64,000 bases of DNA from contig CAWFFV010000058.1 of NCBI GenBank assembly GCA_963814985.1, positions 1-64,000 on the forward strand. The letters run 5' to 3'. The notes below the pieces were generated by a model, which was given only the letters and a program-made list of their open reading frames with translations, had not been told where the DNA came from and ran no database searches. Each line of letters opens with the position of its first letter. The stretch's first letter is position 1. Positions 8,200 to 17,356 of this stretch are shown one piece after another. This DNA is from CAWFFV01 sp963814985 (GTDB lineage Bacteria > Chloroflexota > Ktedonobacteria > Ktedonobacterales > Ktedonobacteraceae). Made by a program: the position numbers and the translations under genes.

Positions 8200-10026
8200 T
8201 TGATAACACCGCTCTATTGCCGCAAATGTGGCACGCGTTTGCCCGCAGACGGTCTATTTTGTCCAACGTGTGGCACATCACAGACAGGGGATGATCATAC
8301 TCCTACGAGCCAGCCGCCGCAGGAGTCCTCTATGATCGGCACGGGTAGGCTGCCCGCAGGACGCATGCTCCATCAGCGATATCGCCTGTTGCACACCGTT
8401 GGACAGGGAGGAATGGGGGCTGTCTATGTTGCTCAGGATACTCAGCTTGGGGATCGCCTGGTAGCTGTCAAAGAGATGAGCATGCGTCGGTTGATGCCAC
8501 AGGATTTCCCTCAAGCGGTTGAACAGTTTCGACGCGAAGCGCATTTGCTCGCCGGTCTCCATCATCCCAATCTTCCGGTCATCCATGAGTATTTTAGCGA
8601 GGAAGATCGCTGGTATCTGGTGATGCGTTTCATCGAGGGTCAGAATCTCCAGGCTGTCCTGGATACTGCGCCCGGAAAAAAGCTCCCGCTCAACGAGGTC
8701 GTGCGGATCGGGATCGAGTTGTGCGAGGTGCTGGACTACCTCCATACCCATGAGCCACCAATCATCTTTCGTGATCTCAAACCACCAAATATCATGGTAA
8801 CGCCCAAAGGGCATATCTGCCTGATCGACTTTGGCATTGCGCGTCACTTCAAGCAGGAGCAGATCAAAGACACCGTATACTACTACTCTGTAGGCTACGC
8901 GCCACCCGAACAATACGGCCATTCACAGACCGGACCACGTTCTGATATCTATAACCTGGGGGCAACCTTGCATCAGATGCTCTCCGGACAGCATCCTGCC
9001 AGCAAGCCATTCCAATTCTCACACCTGCAACTGGTGGACCCGACCATCCCCATGCCGCTTGCCCAATTGATCGCGCAGATGCTGGAAATGAATGAGCAGA
9101 ACCGTCCAGCCAGTGTGGCAGAAGTGAAAGCACAACTGGAGAACGTTTTCACCCCAGGACTGATAGAGCCAACCAGGAAAGCTATTGATGAGAAAGAGGA
9201 ACAGGCTCGCTTAGCCGAAGAGGAGCGAGCACGTCAAGCGGAAGCAGAGCATGCGAGGAAGGTTGAGGAACAGGCACGTCAGGTAGAAGCAGAGCGCGTG
9301 AGAAAAGCGGAGGAGGAACAGGCTCGTCTGGCGGAAGTGGAACGGCAAGCACGTCTGGCGGAAGCAGAGCGACAGGCTCGTCTGACGGAAGCAAAGCGCG
9401 TGAGAAGAGCGGAGGAGGAGCGGATACGGCTGGCTGAAGAAGAGAAGGAACAGGCTCGTCTGGCGGAAGTGGAACGGCAAGCACGTCTGGCGGAGGCAGA
9501 GCGACAGGCTCGTCTGGTAGAAGCAAAGCGCGTGAGAAGAGCGGAGGAGGAGCGGGTACGATTGGCCGAAGAAGAAAAGGAACGAACTCGCTTAGCTGAA
9601 GTGGAACGGGTGAAAAAGGCTGACGAACAGGCCCCCTTAGCCAAAAAGAAACCAGGGATTTTCCAGGGGTATCGAATAGCTCCAGTGATAGTAACTGGTA
9701 ACATGTTCCTGAATGTGTGGGGCATCCTGGCTATACTCGGCATTTTGCATTACTCATGGTGGATAATTTCAGGTGCAATAGTCCTCTTGCTGCTTTCCTT
9801 TGCTCTTCCGAGCCTTCTTTATCTGATCGGTACGCTTTGTATTATTCCAATTAGTATTGGATGGGGTATTGCTGGCTGGTTACTCGGCCCATCTCTATCG
9901 CACAGAATTTCGATTCCCTCCCTCTATCTACGATTAGGGCTTGCTGTAATAGGCTTTCTGCTTGGCTTTATCGAAAATAGTCTTGTTGTAGCTTCCTACA
10001 ATCGCCGGCGAAGCCGATTTCGATAG
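8200..10026 (+). CDS. Zinc-ribbon Ser/Thr protein kinase with long coiled coil and C-terminal membrane helices
   Basis: 608 residues from a TTG start preceded by AGGGAGGA. Residues 7-25 form a four-Cys zinc ribbon (CxxC ... CxxC). Residues about 60-315 are a Hanks-type kinase domain: glycine loop GQGGMGAVY, Lys in AVKEM, catalytic loop FRDLKPPN and metal site DFG are all present, so it should be active. About 330-490 is a highly charged Arg/Glu/Ala coiled coil containing a 44-residue duplication. The last about 100 residues hold three hydrophobic helices. Unusually the membrane helices follow a coiled coil rather than an extracellular sensor, so the signal may be cytoplasmic or in the membrane. 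This architecture is common in Ktedonobacteria. Confidence 0.9.
   Translation: MITPLYCRKCGTRLPADGLFCPTCGTSQTGDDHTPTSQPPQESSMIGTGRLPAGRMLHQRYRLLHTVGQGGMGAVYVAQDTQLGDRLVAVKEMSMRRLMPQDFPQAVEQFRREAHLLAGLHHPNLPVIHEYFSEEDRWYLVMRFIEGQNLQAVLDTAPGKKLPLNEVVRIGIELCEVLDYLHTHEPPIIFRDLKPPNIMVTPKGHICLIDFGIARHFKQEQIKDTVYYYSVGYAPPEQYGHSQTGPRSDIYNLGATLHQMLSGQHPASKPFQFSHLQLVDPTIPMPLAQLIAQMLEMNEQNRPASVAEVKAQLENVFTPGLIEPTRKAIDEKEEQARLAEEERARQAEAEHARKVEEQARQVEAERVRKAEEEQARLAEVERQARLAEAERQARLTEAKRVRRAEEERIRLAEEEKEQARLAEVERQARLAEAERQARLVEAKRVRRAEEERVRLAEEEKERTRLAEVERVKKADEQAPLAKKKPGIFQGYRIAPVIVTGNMFLNVWGILAILGILHYSWWIISGAIVLLLLSFALPSLLYLIGTLCIIPISIGWGIAGWLLGPSLSHRISIPSLYLRLGLAVIGFLLGFIENSLVVASYNRRRSRFR
9319..9582 (+). 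repeat. 132-bp tandem duplication in the kinase coiled coil
   Basis: A 132-bp unit (44 codons) beginning CAGGCTCGTCTGGCGGAAGT occurs at 9319 and again at 9451 with only a few substitutions, and shorter 33-bp-like subrepeats (R-Q-A-R-L-A-E-A-E) occur inside. The length is a multiple of three so the coiled coil stays in phase. Recent in-frame duplication is likely, and copy number may vary between strains. Confidence 0.85.
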
Positions 10027-10195
10027 TCCGTTTGACCAGCGGGAAATGCTGAACGCTGAGTATAAAAGCATGACGGTCTATTTTTGGTTGGCCGGGTAGG
10101 TGGATATTCTCTTTCAGGATCGGAAACTGGTGAAAGGGGGTTTTACGGGCCGGATTGATAATTCTGTACTAACGAGTATAGCCCTTCAAAAGGTA

Positions 10196-10897
10196 TCAAG
10201 TGGTTGCAATAGGAAGAGTAATGCAGTAATCAAGGAGAAGATGATATATGGTAATACTTTTATCTGCATGCCTCTTATGTTTGCTCAGCCACTCTTGGGG
10301 AAATGCGTCTACAAGCTGAATATTGAGTTGTGGTGACAATAAATGCATTTTATTTTTGTCTTGATAATCCTGGTCGATTGCTAATTGCAATCTTTCTATC
10401 CAGGTGTTCATATTATCGCACTGGATGTAGCCAAGCATTCCAGCTTCATTGCTATCAATTGCGTACCTGCCACTGAGAAAACATTGTAGGCCGTCTTCTC
10501 CAAGATAGCCGTTTATACTTTGCTGCCTACGTAGTCGTTTGGCCTCGAAATAATACTGTGGTCTGGGCTTTCTTTCCACTGACTCAAAAATTAAGTCCGG
10601 TCTCCACCGCCTCCGCCCTGTTCGCCCTCCGCCGGAAATGGGAGGGTCATCTTTAATCGCAATCTGATCGCACCAACTTGGGCAGTCAATTGCATTAAGC
10701 CTATCCTGGATAGACTCTGCGATGAAACCTGTAATAGCTGGCTCATCATGTTTAGCCTGAACCTTACTACAGGAATCCACGTAGCCCCATGCTAATAGAG
10801 TATGTACATGCTGCCGATATGCAGACCAATACTCATCAACATATGCTTCCTCCAGATCCACGTTTTTGTCCTCCGCTAGCTCTACTCCATTGTTCAT
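10196..10897 (-). CDS. PD-(D/E)XK nuclease-like protein, partner of the adjacent methylase
   Basis: 233 residues. The centre reads RPDLIFES ... QYYFEAKRLRR: an Asp at a strand end, then E-x-K on the next strand, which is the catalytic core pattern of PD-(D/E)XK nucleases; a helical region precedes it. Its ATG overlaps the stop of the methylase gene upstream (ATGA), so the two are coupled and were probably inherited together. Best reading: the restriction subunit, or a specificity/accessory nuclease, of a restriction-modification system. Fold assignment is from motif spacing alone. Confidence 0.6.
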   Translation of the reverse strand: MNNGVELAEDKNVDLEEAYVDEYWSAYRQHVHTLLAWGYVDSCSKVQAKHDEPAITGFIAESIQDRLNAIDCPSWCDQIAIKDDPPISGGGRTGRRRWRPDLIFESVERKPRPQYYFEAKRLRRQQSINGYLGEDGLQCFLSGRYAIDSNEAGMLGYIQCDNMNTWIERLQLAIDQDYQDKNKMHLLSPQLNIQLVDAFPQEWLSKHKRHADKSITIYHLLLDYCITLPIATT

Positions 10898-13800
10898 TTG
10901 CGCTGTCCTGAAGTGGAAAGAGTCTCGGCAATCATATCATCTGCGTCATTCATAGCCTGGCTGCGTGTCCAGTTTATCAGTTGTGGAACTTTATAGAGGG
11001 AAATACTAGAACGTCCGAACAGTTTGAGTCCACGTTGGACATACACCCACTGACTAAATTCTTCCTTTAACTCCCGTTGAAGCCTCGTAAACATCTGCCC
11101 ATTGTGGGATGAGGTTCCCTTGACCATTGGCGTAAAAGCGTGATCTGACCTGACAAACTCTACTGTACAGCAAATCAGGTTTGATGAATGCTCAATAGTT
11201 ATACGGTGGTGAGTCTTACTGGAGTCAAGGAAGCCATCAAGATCGTTGGTAAGTTGCTGTGCATATGCTTGTAACGCTTCCCGGTCAGGACGTTGTTGAG
11301 CCTTTTGCACAGCTTCTCTTGTGCCACCGCTAACTAACTTAGAACGCAGTTCTATGAAATCGGTGACTAGCGTCATAATGTTTTCAGGTACTCGCATGAT
11401 GTGTATTATCTGCTCATCCAGATAAGCTTGTGCGTATCTAGCACCTTGTTCAAGTTCTATTGAGACAAGTTTTTTCTGAAGTATTGCAAGTTGCTCTACC
11501 TGCTCTGATGTAAATGCCGGAATAGGGATACTTTTAACTGTATTGAGTGTGACTACATCACGTTCAATACCCCATTGAGGCACCTGAAAGAACAAATAGT
11601 ATTTCACAAGACTTGAACTGAGGAAAACAGATAGGGCTCGCAACTGATCTGCGTCAGCATATGGAGCAGATAGCCCTATCTGTCGAGGCTTAATGACAAA
11701 ATATGTATCACTGTAGATGCTGTATTTCCATCCAGCATTCATAATAATGTGAGGTGGCTCTGATACCAGTAAGCCCTTAGAACCCCCTTGTGTACGTATA
11801 AAGCACTCTTCTCGTGGAATATCCTCAAGTGCATTATTAGGAATCGAGAATCGGTATTCAGATTTATTCAATACGGTCGTATTCAAACGCACCTTATCTA
11901 CAAGTTCTGGACGATACTCTAACGTTTCATTGTGCTCTATCATGCCATTACGTAACTGTGAACCTTCATGAAGATGCCAGCCATGCTGTGCTTTATCTTT
12001 ACAAAATTGTCCAAGCGTCTGAGGAAAAAACTTGCGTAAACGGGCTATAGCTCGTTTATCACGGTACGTTCCCCATAGAGCGAATTTCCACGTAGCTATA
12101 TCACCGTACGCTGCTTCATAAGGTGAAACTGTCTGATGCTCATGTTCGTTGATTGTGATCGTCCAGAGCTTACCACTGCTTTTCGTAATCTGATTGATAG
12201 CAAATGGTCCATAGTGTTCAATTGGTGACTTTTCTCGTTCTGCTAAAGCTTGATGATAGATTATTGTAATGGCTGGAGCAGTGGCTCTTCCCTCAAAGAG
12301 TTCTCCACGCAGATTAGAAAAATTTGTTATTCTCCGCACTTCACATCGCTCAAAGAAGGACTGACGATATTTCCTGGCTTCGAGGTTATAGAGAAGTGAA
12401 GCTGGTAGGATAAGACCAACGTAACCTGTAGGCTCCAAAAGGTTAAGAACACGCCAACTAAACGCTTCCGCAACACTATTGTTGTCAACTGGTTCCTGTT
12501 TATTATGTGTATTTATCCAGGTTGCGGCAAGAGGTTCTTCTGTCTCATCAGCTACAATCCAGGGTGGGTTACCAACAATCCAATCAAATACCATGCCTTT
12601 TGTCCAAACAGGCGAGGAGTCGTCAAAGAAATCGCACTGGAAAATATGTGTGTTATGTAGTGATGGCAATTTAAAGTGTTCATCGCGCAAGAAATCTGAC
12701 ACATCCGCATAATGCAAAAGCATTAAAATAAGGCTGAACTCGGTTATATAGCAAGCGTCATATTTACGCTCTATACCATAGATATTTTCTAATAGCTTCA
12801 GCAACTCTGGTAATGGTAATGTACTTGCTTCTGCTTGCGATTGAGCCAGCCTCATCTCGATTAATCTTTCATAGATCAGCACGAGAAAAACGCCGGAACC
12901 ACATGCGGGATCAAGAACCTTCATCCCCTCTTGCAAGAGCTTGCCGGAACTCATTTCAGAGATCAGGTAGTCGGCCAGATATTCAGGTGTATAATATGCT
13001 CCTATCTTCTTCCCTTTACCTTCAGCGTGAAGAAATTGCTCGTAAATAGAGGAAAGCAACTCAATGGGTATGTAGGTAAAATCGTAGACCTGGAAATCAA
13101 GACTAAGTTGTCGCCCTCCTCCTGATAACAATTCATCGCCTTTGAAGATAGATGCTACATACTCGACATGTTCATTTTTAGGTGCATTACTACCATCAAA
13201 ATCAAGTGGGAAAATGTTACCATTAAAGCGTTTGTCAAGAACTGTACAGAGACGACGCAAACCATAAACTGTTGCATTCCTACCCAGCACGGCATCAATG
13301 TCTATGTCATGCTGCTGAAACCATTGATCAGAAAGAATATCTCGGTCGCGTAAGTAACGAATATAGACGTATTTGCCGATTAAAGCGTGGGCAACTTCCG
13401 GGAGAAGTTTCATCTGTTCTCGCAGGAACTCTCCTAGCTTGCTCAAGTTCTTAAGCAACCGCTGATCAACACGCTTATCTAGTTTTAGATGGTGAGAACG
13501 CTGACGCCATAATTGTCCACTATTAATTGCCTCTGCACAGAAGTCTGCAAGGTGCTCAAGAATACTATTTCTATCAAGACCTACCTGTGGCTCAACCGTA
13601 CCAGCCCCAACATCCTCTTGTGAGTAGTCAAATCCTGTGTAAACCCTAATGTGATTAGGAAGTACAACTATTAGGAAAGGAGCTTGACCAAGATTCCATA
13701 GGTTGCGATGGATTATCCGCGCATCCTCTGGCGTTTTTGCTTCTGCTACGTATACTGCTGTTCGTACGGAGAAAACATTTTTTTTCTCACTACTCGACTG

Positions 13801-13941
13801 AAAGACGTAAATACCATCTACTCCCGCATTACGAGCTGCACGAAAAAGCGAAGCCACCTCTGGTTCACATTTATGCGCTGTTCTTAAATAATATGGAGAT
13901 TGGCTATAGTCGAGTGCGTCCAGCACCTCAGCTAATGACAT
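10894..13941 (-). CDS. N6-adenine DNA methylase, Eco57I/type IIG-like
   Basis: 1015 residues. Residues 344-350 are the AdoMet site DPACGSG, preceded by the typical lead GAYYTPEYLADYLI; residues 458-461 are the catalytic NPPW. The long C-terminal half fits a target-recognition region (SIPIPAF and QIGLSAPYADADQL-like phrases are common there). The first 140 residues hold a strand-rich block with AEAK in a nuclease-like context, so the protein could be a fused nuclease-methylase. It methylates adenine in a target sequence; the target is not readable. It starts 13 bases after the MerR-like gene and overlaps the next gene, forming a three-gene operon. Confidence 0.85.
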   Translation of the reverse strand: MSLAEVLDALDYSQSPYYLRTAHKCEPEVASLFRAARNAGVDGIYVFQSSSEKKNVFSVRTAVYVAEAKTPEDARIIHRNLWNLGQAPFLIVVLPNHIRVYTGFDYSQEDVGAGTVEPQVGLDRNSILEHLADFCAEAINSGQLWRQRSHHLKLDKRVDQRLLKNLSKLGEFLREQMKLLPEVAHALIGKYVYIRYLRDRDILSDQWFQQHDIDIDAVLGRNATVYGLRRLCTVLDKRFNGNIFPLDFDGSNAPKNEHVEYVASIFKGDELLSGGGRQLSLDFQVYDFTYIPIELLSSIYEQFLHAEGKGKKIGAYYTPEYLADYLISEMSSGKLLQEGMKVLDPACGSGVFLVLIYERLIEMRLAQSQAEASTLPLPELLKLLENIYGIERKYDACYITEFSLILMLLHYADVSDFLRDEHFKLPSLHNTHIFQCDFFDDSSPVWTKGMVFDWIVGNPPWIVADETEEPLAATWINTHNKQEPVDNNSVAEAFSWRVLNLLEPTGYVGLILPASLLYNLEARKYRQSFFERCEVRRITNFSNLRGELFEGRATAPAITIIYHQALAEREKSPIEHYGPFAINQITKSSGKLWTITINEHEHQTVSPYEAAYGDIATWKFALWGTYRDKRAIARLRKFFPQTLGQFCKDKAQHGWHLHEGSQLRNGMIEHNETLEYRPELVDKVRLNTTVLNKSEYRFSIPNNALEDIPREECFIRTQGGSKGLLVSEPPHIIMNAGWKYSIYSDTYFVIKPRQIGLSAPYADADQLRALSVFLSSSLVKYYLFFQVPQWGIERDVVTLNTVKSIPIPAFTSEQVEQLAILQKKLVSIELEQGARYAQAYLDEQIIHIMRVPENIMTLVTDFIELRSKLVSGGTREAVQKAQQRPDREALQAYAQQLTNDLDGFLDSSKTHHRITIEHSSNLICCTVEFVRSDHAFTPMVKGTSSHNGQMFTRLQRELKEEFSQWVYVQRGLKLFGRSSISLYKVPQLINWTRSQAMNDADDMIAETLSTSGQRK

Positions 13942-13954
13942 AGCTCCCTTCCTC

Positions 13955-14416
13955 CTATTTGATGCATTCTATAGGTGTATCTACGCCTAATACAGGAGCT
14001 GCACTCATTATTTCTTCTTGTAGCGTTTCAAGCACAAAAATCATTACTTGTTGTCTCGTTGTACTGAGCGCGTCAATCAAGATATGTTCTCCCTTTCTCG
14101 TTTTGCTCAGTGCAAAAATAGTCCCTTTTCCATGAATGAGGATAGCATTTCTCATTGGATCAGCGTCGTTCATGACGCCTTTTAAAGTCTCTATCGCTTT
14201 ATGAATTTTTTGTGTAGACCAATTGTGCTTTTTGAGTTGGCACACAATATTCAATTGCACCAGATTTTCAATAGTGTAAAGGCGATGGCTACCAGAGCCA
14301 TGCGCTTGCTGAAAATCTGGCGTAATCATCTTTTTCCGCGCCCAATAATCCAACTGGCGCAAAGAAAATCCTGTAATATTGGCGACTTCGGCTGATGTGT
14401 ATACTGGTCCCTGCAT
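13955..14416 (-). CDS. MerR-family regulator heading the restriction-modification operon
   Basis: 153 residues. The N-terminal 70 residues are a MerR-type winged helix (TSAEVANITGFSLRQLDYWARK, interrupted; then SHRLYTIENLVQL), followed by a helix-rich dimer/sensor part with no Cys cluster, so it is not a metal sensor. As first gene of the operon it probably controls expression of the methylase and nuclease, the role usually played by XRE-type C proteins; this is inference from position. The family call is firm. Confidence 0.8.
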   Translation of the reverse strand: MQGPVYTSAEVANITGFSLRQLDYWARKKMITPDFQQAHGSGSHRLYTIENLVQLNIVCQLKKHNWSTQKIHKAIETLKGVMNDADPMRNAILIHGKGTIFALSKTRKGEHILIDALSTTRQQVMIFVLETLQEEIMSAAPVLGVDTPIECIK

Positions 14417-14703
14417 ATCTTTGCGCTATCGTAGTGATGGTATTTTGAAATGCTGCTATTTTACTGTATCACAATACTATCATACCAAAATTACAATTTC
14501 AATAGTTTTTGTAGTTTATCCGAACATATAACAAGAACTGAGGCCATTTATGATAGTAAGTTTCCCAGAGAACAACCCGGCTAAAAATCCTATGACCAGA
14601 ATTTCTAGCCGGATTGTTCAATTGTCTTGACTTTGGGAACCGCCATAGAGTGAGCAGAAATGAGTACGCAGTAGTTTGCGGTATCCGAGCCAGTGCGCTC
14701 CCC
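14417..14703. other. Promoter region of the MerR/RM operon, with an inverted repeat
   Basis: No gene. Near 14577-14617 the sequence CCGGCTA ... TAGCCGG forms a perfect 7-bp inverted repeat around a 27-base loop with further AT pairing, which could be an operator or a transcription-end hairpin; there is no T-run after it on either strand. Confidence 0.4.
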
Positions 14704-16571
14704 TTACTCCACCGTCACGGACTTCGCTAAATTCCTGGGCTGATCCACATTGCAGCCTCTGGCAACGGCTGCGTGGTAGGCAAACAACTGCAAGGGGATG
14801 GTTACCAGCAGGGGGCTGAATGCCTCTAGCGTTGCAGGGACGTAGAGTACGTGATCGGCATGTTGTCGTATATTCTCATCTCCCTCTGTTGCTACAACGA
14901 TGACCTGAGCATCGCGTGCTCGTACCTCCTGGATGTTGCTAACCACTTTCTCGTAGACATGCGAGGCGGTGGCAATTCCAATCAGGGGGGTATCTGGATC
15001 GAGGAGAGCGATAGAGCCATGCTTGAGTTCACCAGCAGGAAAACCTTCGGCATGGATGTAGGAGATTTCCTTGAGCTTGAGGGCACCCTCTAACGCCGTA
15101 GGGAAACCGACGCCACGTCCGATAAACATAATGCTATGGACCTGTGACATCTGCTTTGCTAGTGGCTCGATAATGTCATCAGGGCGTGCCGCTTTATCAA
15201 GTTCCTGCTGAATCTGATCGGGGATCTTCTCCAGTGCCTCCAAAATTCTTGCATCTGCTGGTCCTTGATGCGCCCGCGTTGCTGGCCAAGGTACAGACCT
15301 AGCAGGTACAGGACGGTAACGGAAGTGATAAATGTTTTGGTGGAAACAACGCCAATCTCAGGACCAGCTTGCAGGTACAGAACAGCATCCGAAAGTCGTG
15401 TAATGGCACTGGAAACAACATTGGTGATAGCGATAACTGGAGCACCACGTTCTCGCGCCTGACGAATGCCAACAAGAGTGTCTGCCGTCTCACCCGATTG
15501 CGTTACTGCGATGCAGAGTGTCTCAGGACCAACGATGGGATCACAGTAGCGAAACTCGGCAGCGGTAATAGCTTCGACAGGGATACGCGCCCATTGCTCA
15601 ATCACATATTTGGCAATCAGTCCCGTATGGTACGAAGTGCCACAGGCGACAATCACAATGCGCTGAATCTTATCGAATATTCCCGCCTGTCGCATACCCT
15701 CCAACTCACTGAGGTACAGGTGCCCATCGCGAACACGACCCAGCAGGGCGCGTCGCATAGCTTCTGGCTGCTCATGGATCTCCTTGAGAACGAAATGAGG
15801 ATAGCCACCTTTCTCGGCTGCTTGCGCATCCCAATCGATGGTAAGCGAGTCGCGCTCTACTGGAGTTCCATCGAGCTTCATGATGGAGACGCCGCTGGCA
15901 TGTAACGTGACGATCTCACCTTCGTCCAGAATGATAATGCGGCGAGTGTACTTGAGAATGGCGGTGATATCGGATGCCAGGAACTGCTCATGTTCGCCCA
16001 ATCCGACAATCAGAGGACCGTTGCAGCGTGCACCCACGAGCAGATCAGGCTGCTCACGACTGACCACCGCAATAGCATAAGAGCCTGTGACACGCTGGAG
16101 AGCGAGCCGTACGGCCTCTGTGAGGTTATGTTGTGCTTCACCCAGGTAGCTTTGTTCGATCAGGTGTGAGAGAACTTCGGTGTCCGTCTCGGAACGGAAG
16201 ATGTGACCCGCCTGTTTCAATTCCTGGCGTAGTTCTGCATAGTTCTCAATGATACCGTTATGTACAACGGTCAGGAGTCCTGTACAGTCGGGATGAGGGT
16301 GAGCGTTAATGTCATTAGGGCGACCATGAGTAGCCCAGCGCGTGTGACCTATGCCGAGCGTTCCTGCTCCTGGTCGAGAACCATTTGCGACAGTTGCTAC
16401 TAAGTTGGCGATTTTACCGGCCTGACGATGTAATTCAAGGGTACCAGTAGAAGTGAGAACAGCAATGCCTGCTGAATCGTAACCACGATATTCAAGTTTG
16501 CCAAGGCCATCAAGCAATATGGAAGTAACGTCTGTACCCTGTGGGCCGACGTAGCCAATGATACCGCACAT
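14704..16571 (-). pseudogene. glmS: glmS, glutamine-fructose-6-phosphate aminotransferase, broken by a 1-bp frameshift
   Basis: Makes glucosamine-6-phosphate from fructose-6-phosphate and glutamine, the first step to UDP-GlcNAc and cell wall. The N-terminal part (MCGIIGYVG with catalytic Cys2, HTRWATHG, HNGIIENY) and the two SIS domains (CGTSYHTG, TQSGETADT, then SIMFIGRGVGFPTALEGALKLKE) are well conserved, as is the end (NLAKSVTVE). Near 15243-15250 the frame shifts: reading D-Q-Q-M-Q-E should continue I-L-E-A-L-E-K, which needs one added base in GAATTTTGG. Everything on both sides is intact. Because the gene is normally essential, a base-calling error is more likely than true loss, unless a second copy exists. 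A glmS ribozyme lies just upstream. Confidence 0.9.
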
Positions 16572-16629
16572 GTAGTGGGGAAACCTTTCTGCTTTGCAGT
16601 AGCCAAAAAAGCATATGACTACTACATCA

Positions 16630-16778
16630 CCGAGAGCTTTTTGTGCCAGCCGTTACCAACTGGTTTTGTCGCTCTCTTCTCAGGGGTGTGATCAACCCTG
16701 GAGGCTCCCCGCTGATGCTTCCGAACAGCCTCCTCCTCGTCAACCGTGGCTTCCTCCTGATGGCCCGGTCCATGCGCT
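16630..16778 (-). ncRNA. glmS ribozyme (glucosamine-6-phosphate-activated self-cleaving riboswitch)
   Basis: The leader of glmS on the minus strand matches the ribozyme core: cleavage site A^GCGC (between 16778 and 16777), the conserved GTTGACGAGG, paired GGAGGCT/AGCCTCC of P2 enclosing CAGCGGGGAGCC, P3 (AGGGTTGATCACACCCCT), and the P4-like CCAG ... CTGG hairpin preceded by ACAAAACC and followed by GGCACAA, with GAGAGC/GCTCTC closing the 3' side. Bound glucosamine-6-phosphate makes the RNA cut itself, lowering glmS expression. Some core bases differ from textbook forms (UUCGG for AUCGA), so this is a divergent member. Confidence 0.85.
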
Positions 16779-17045
16779 ACTCGACAAGACAACGTTTCTT
16801 GATAAGAGTATAACATACTCTTTCAGGTTCTGTGTATACCTCTGCTGCTTTGATCATCAAGCTTGTGGGGGTATACATTTTGTCCAGCTATGTCTAATGA
16901 TGGTTACTCAAATTTATCCTCTTTGGTGTCAAATTTAGTGTCAGGATCGGGTGTGACTTCTTGATCTGGTTAAATGTGGTTCAGAACAGACACAAAAACA
17001 CCTGGAATGCTATCTTATAGTGTCCAGGTGTAAGCTAGTTTGTGT

Positions 17046-17264
17046 TTATGCCACATCTGTGTATTGTTGTGGTGGTGGAAGTGTTTCATTGTTTGCCAGG
17101 GCGGCCATGACCCAACTTTCTATAGCATCCTTGCCTTGTTTAATTGCCTCTTCGTATGTTTTCCCGTGTGTCATACATCCTGGAAGTTCAGGGACGCTTA
17201 CAACGAATATATTGCTTCTATTATCCCATCGAATAATCATAGAGTAGTGTGGTACGTCTGTCAT
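17046..17264 (-). CDS. HicB-like antitoxin, apparently orphan
   Basis: 72 residues with the HicB N-terminal fold: YSMIIRWD, FVVSVPELPGC, then HGKTYEEAIKQGKDAIESW and a Pro-rich tail. In HicAB systems this partial RNase H-like domain binds and blocks the HicA mRNA interferase. No HicA-like gene lies beside it, so it may act alone, as is common for soloist HicB proteins. It follows nadE on the same strand after about 90 bases and has its own AAAGGA ribosome site. Confidence 0.75.
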   Translation of the reverse strand: MTDVPHYSMIIRWDNRSNIFVVSVPELPGCMTHGKTYEEAIKQGKDAIESWVMAALANNETLPPPQQYTDVA

Positions 17265-17356
17265 GGCTTCTTTTTCCTTTCTATCTTGTTTAGAGCTTCT
17301 ATTTTTGCCGACAAGTCTAATCGTCTTCCATCAGGGCTGCAATGCTGTGAAATAGC

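Noticed and set aside
8278..9743. Long minus-strand frames opposite the kinase gene
   Set aside because: They are the complement of the repetitive coiled-coil and kinase codons; Pro/Leu/Ser-rich products with no independent signals.
10100..10336. 78-codon plus-strand frame after the kinase gene
   Set aside because: Overlaps the end of the nuclease-like gene on the other strand and has no convincing protein features.
16572..17045. T-box or other leader for glmS or nadE besides the ribozyme
   Set aside because: No T-box sequence AGGGTGGNACCGCG or terminator pair was found; the structured part is covered by the glmS ribozyme.
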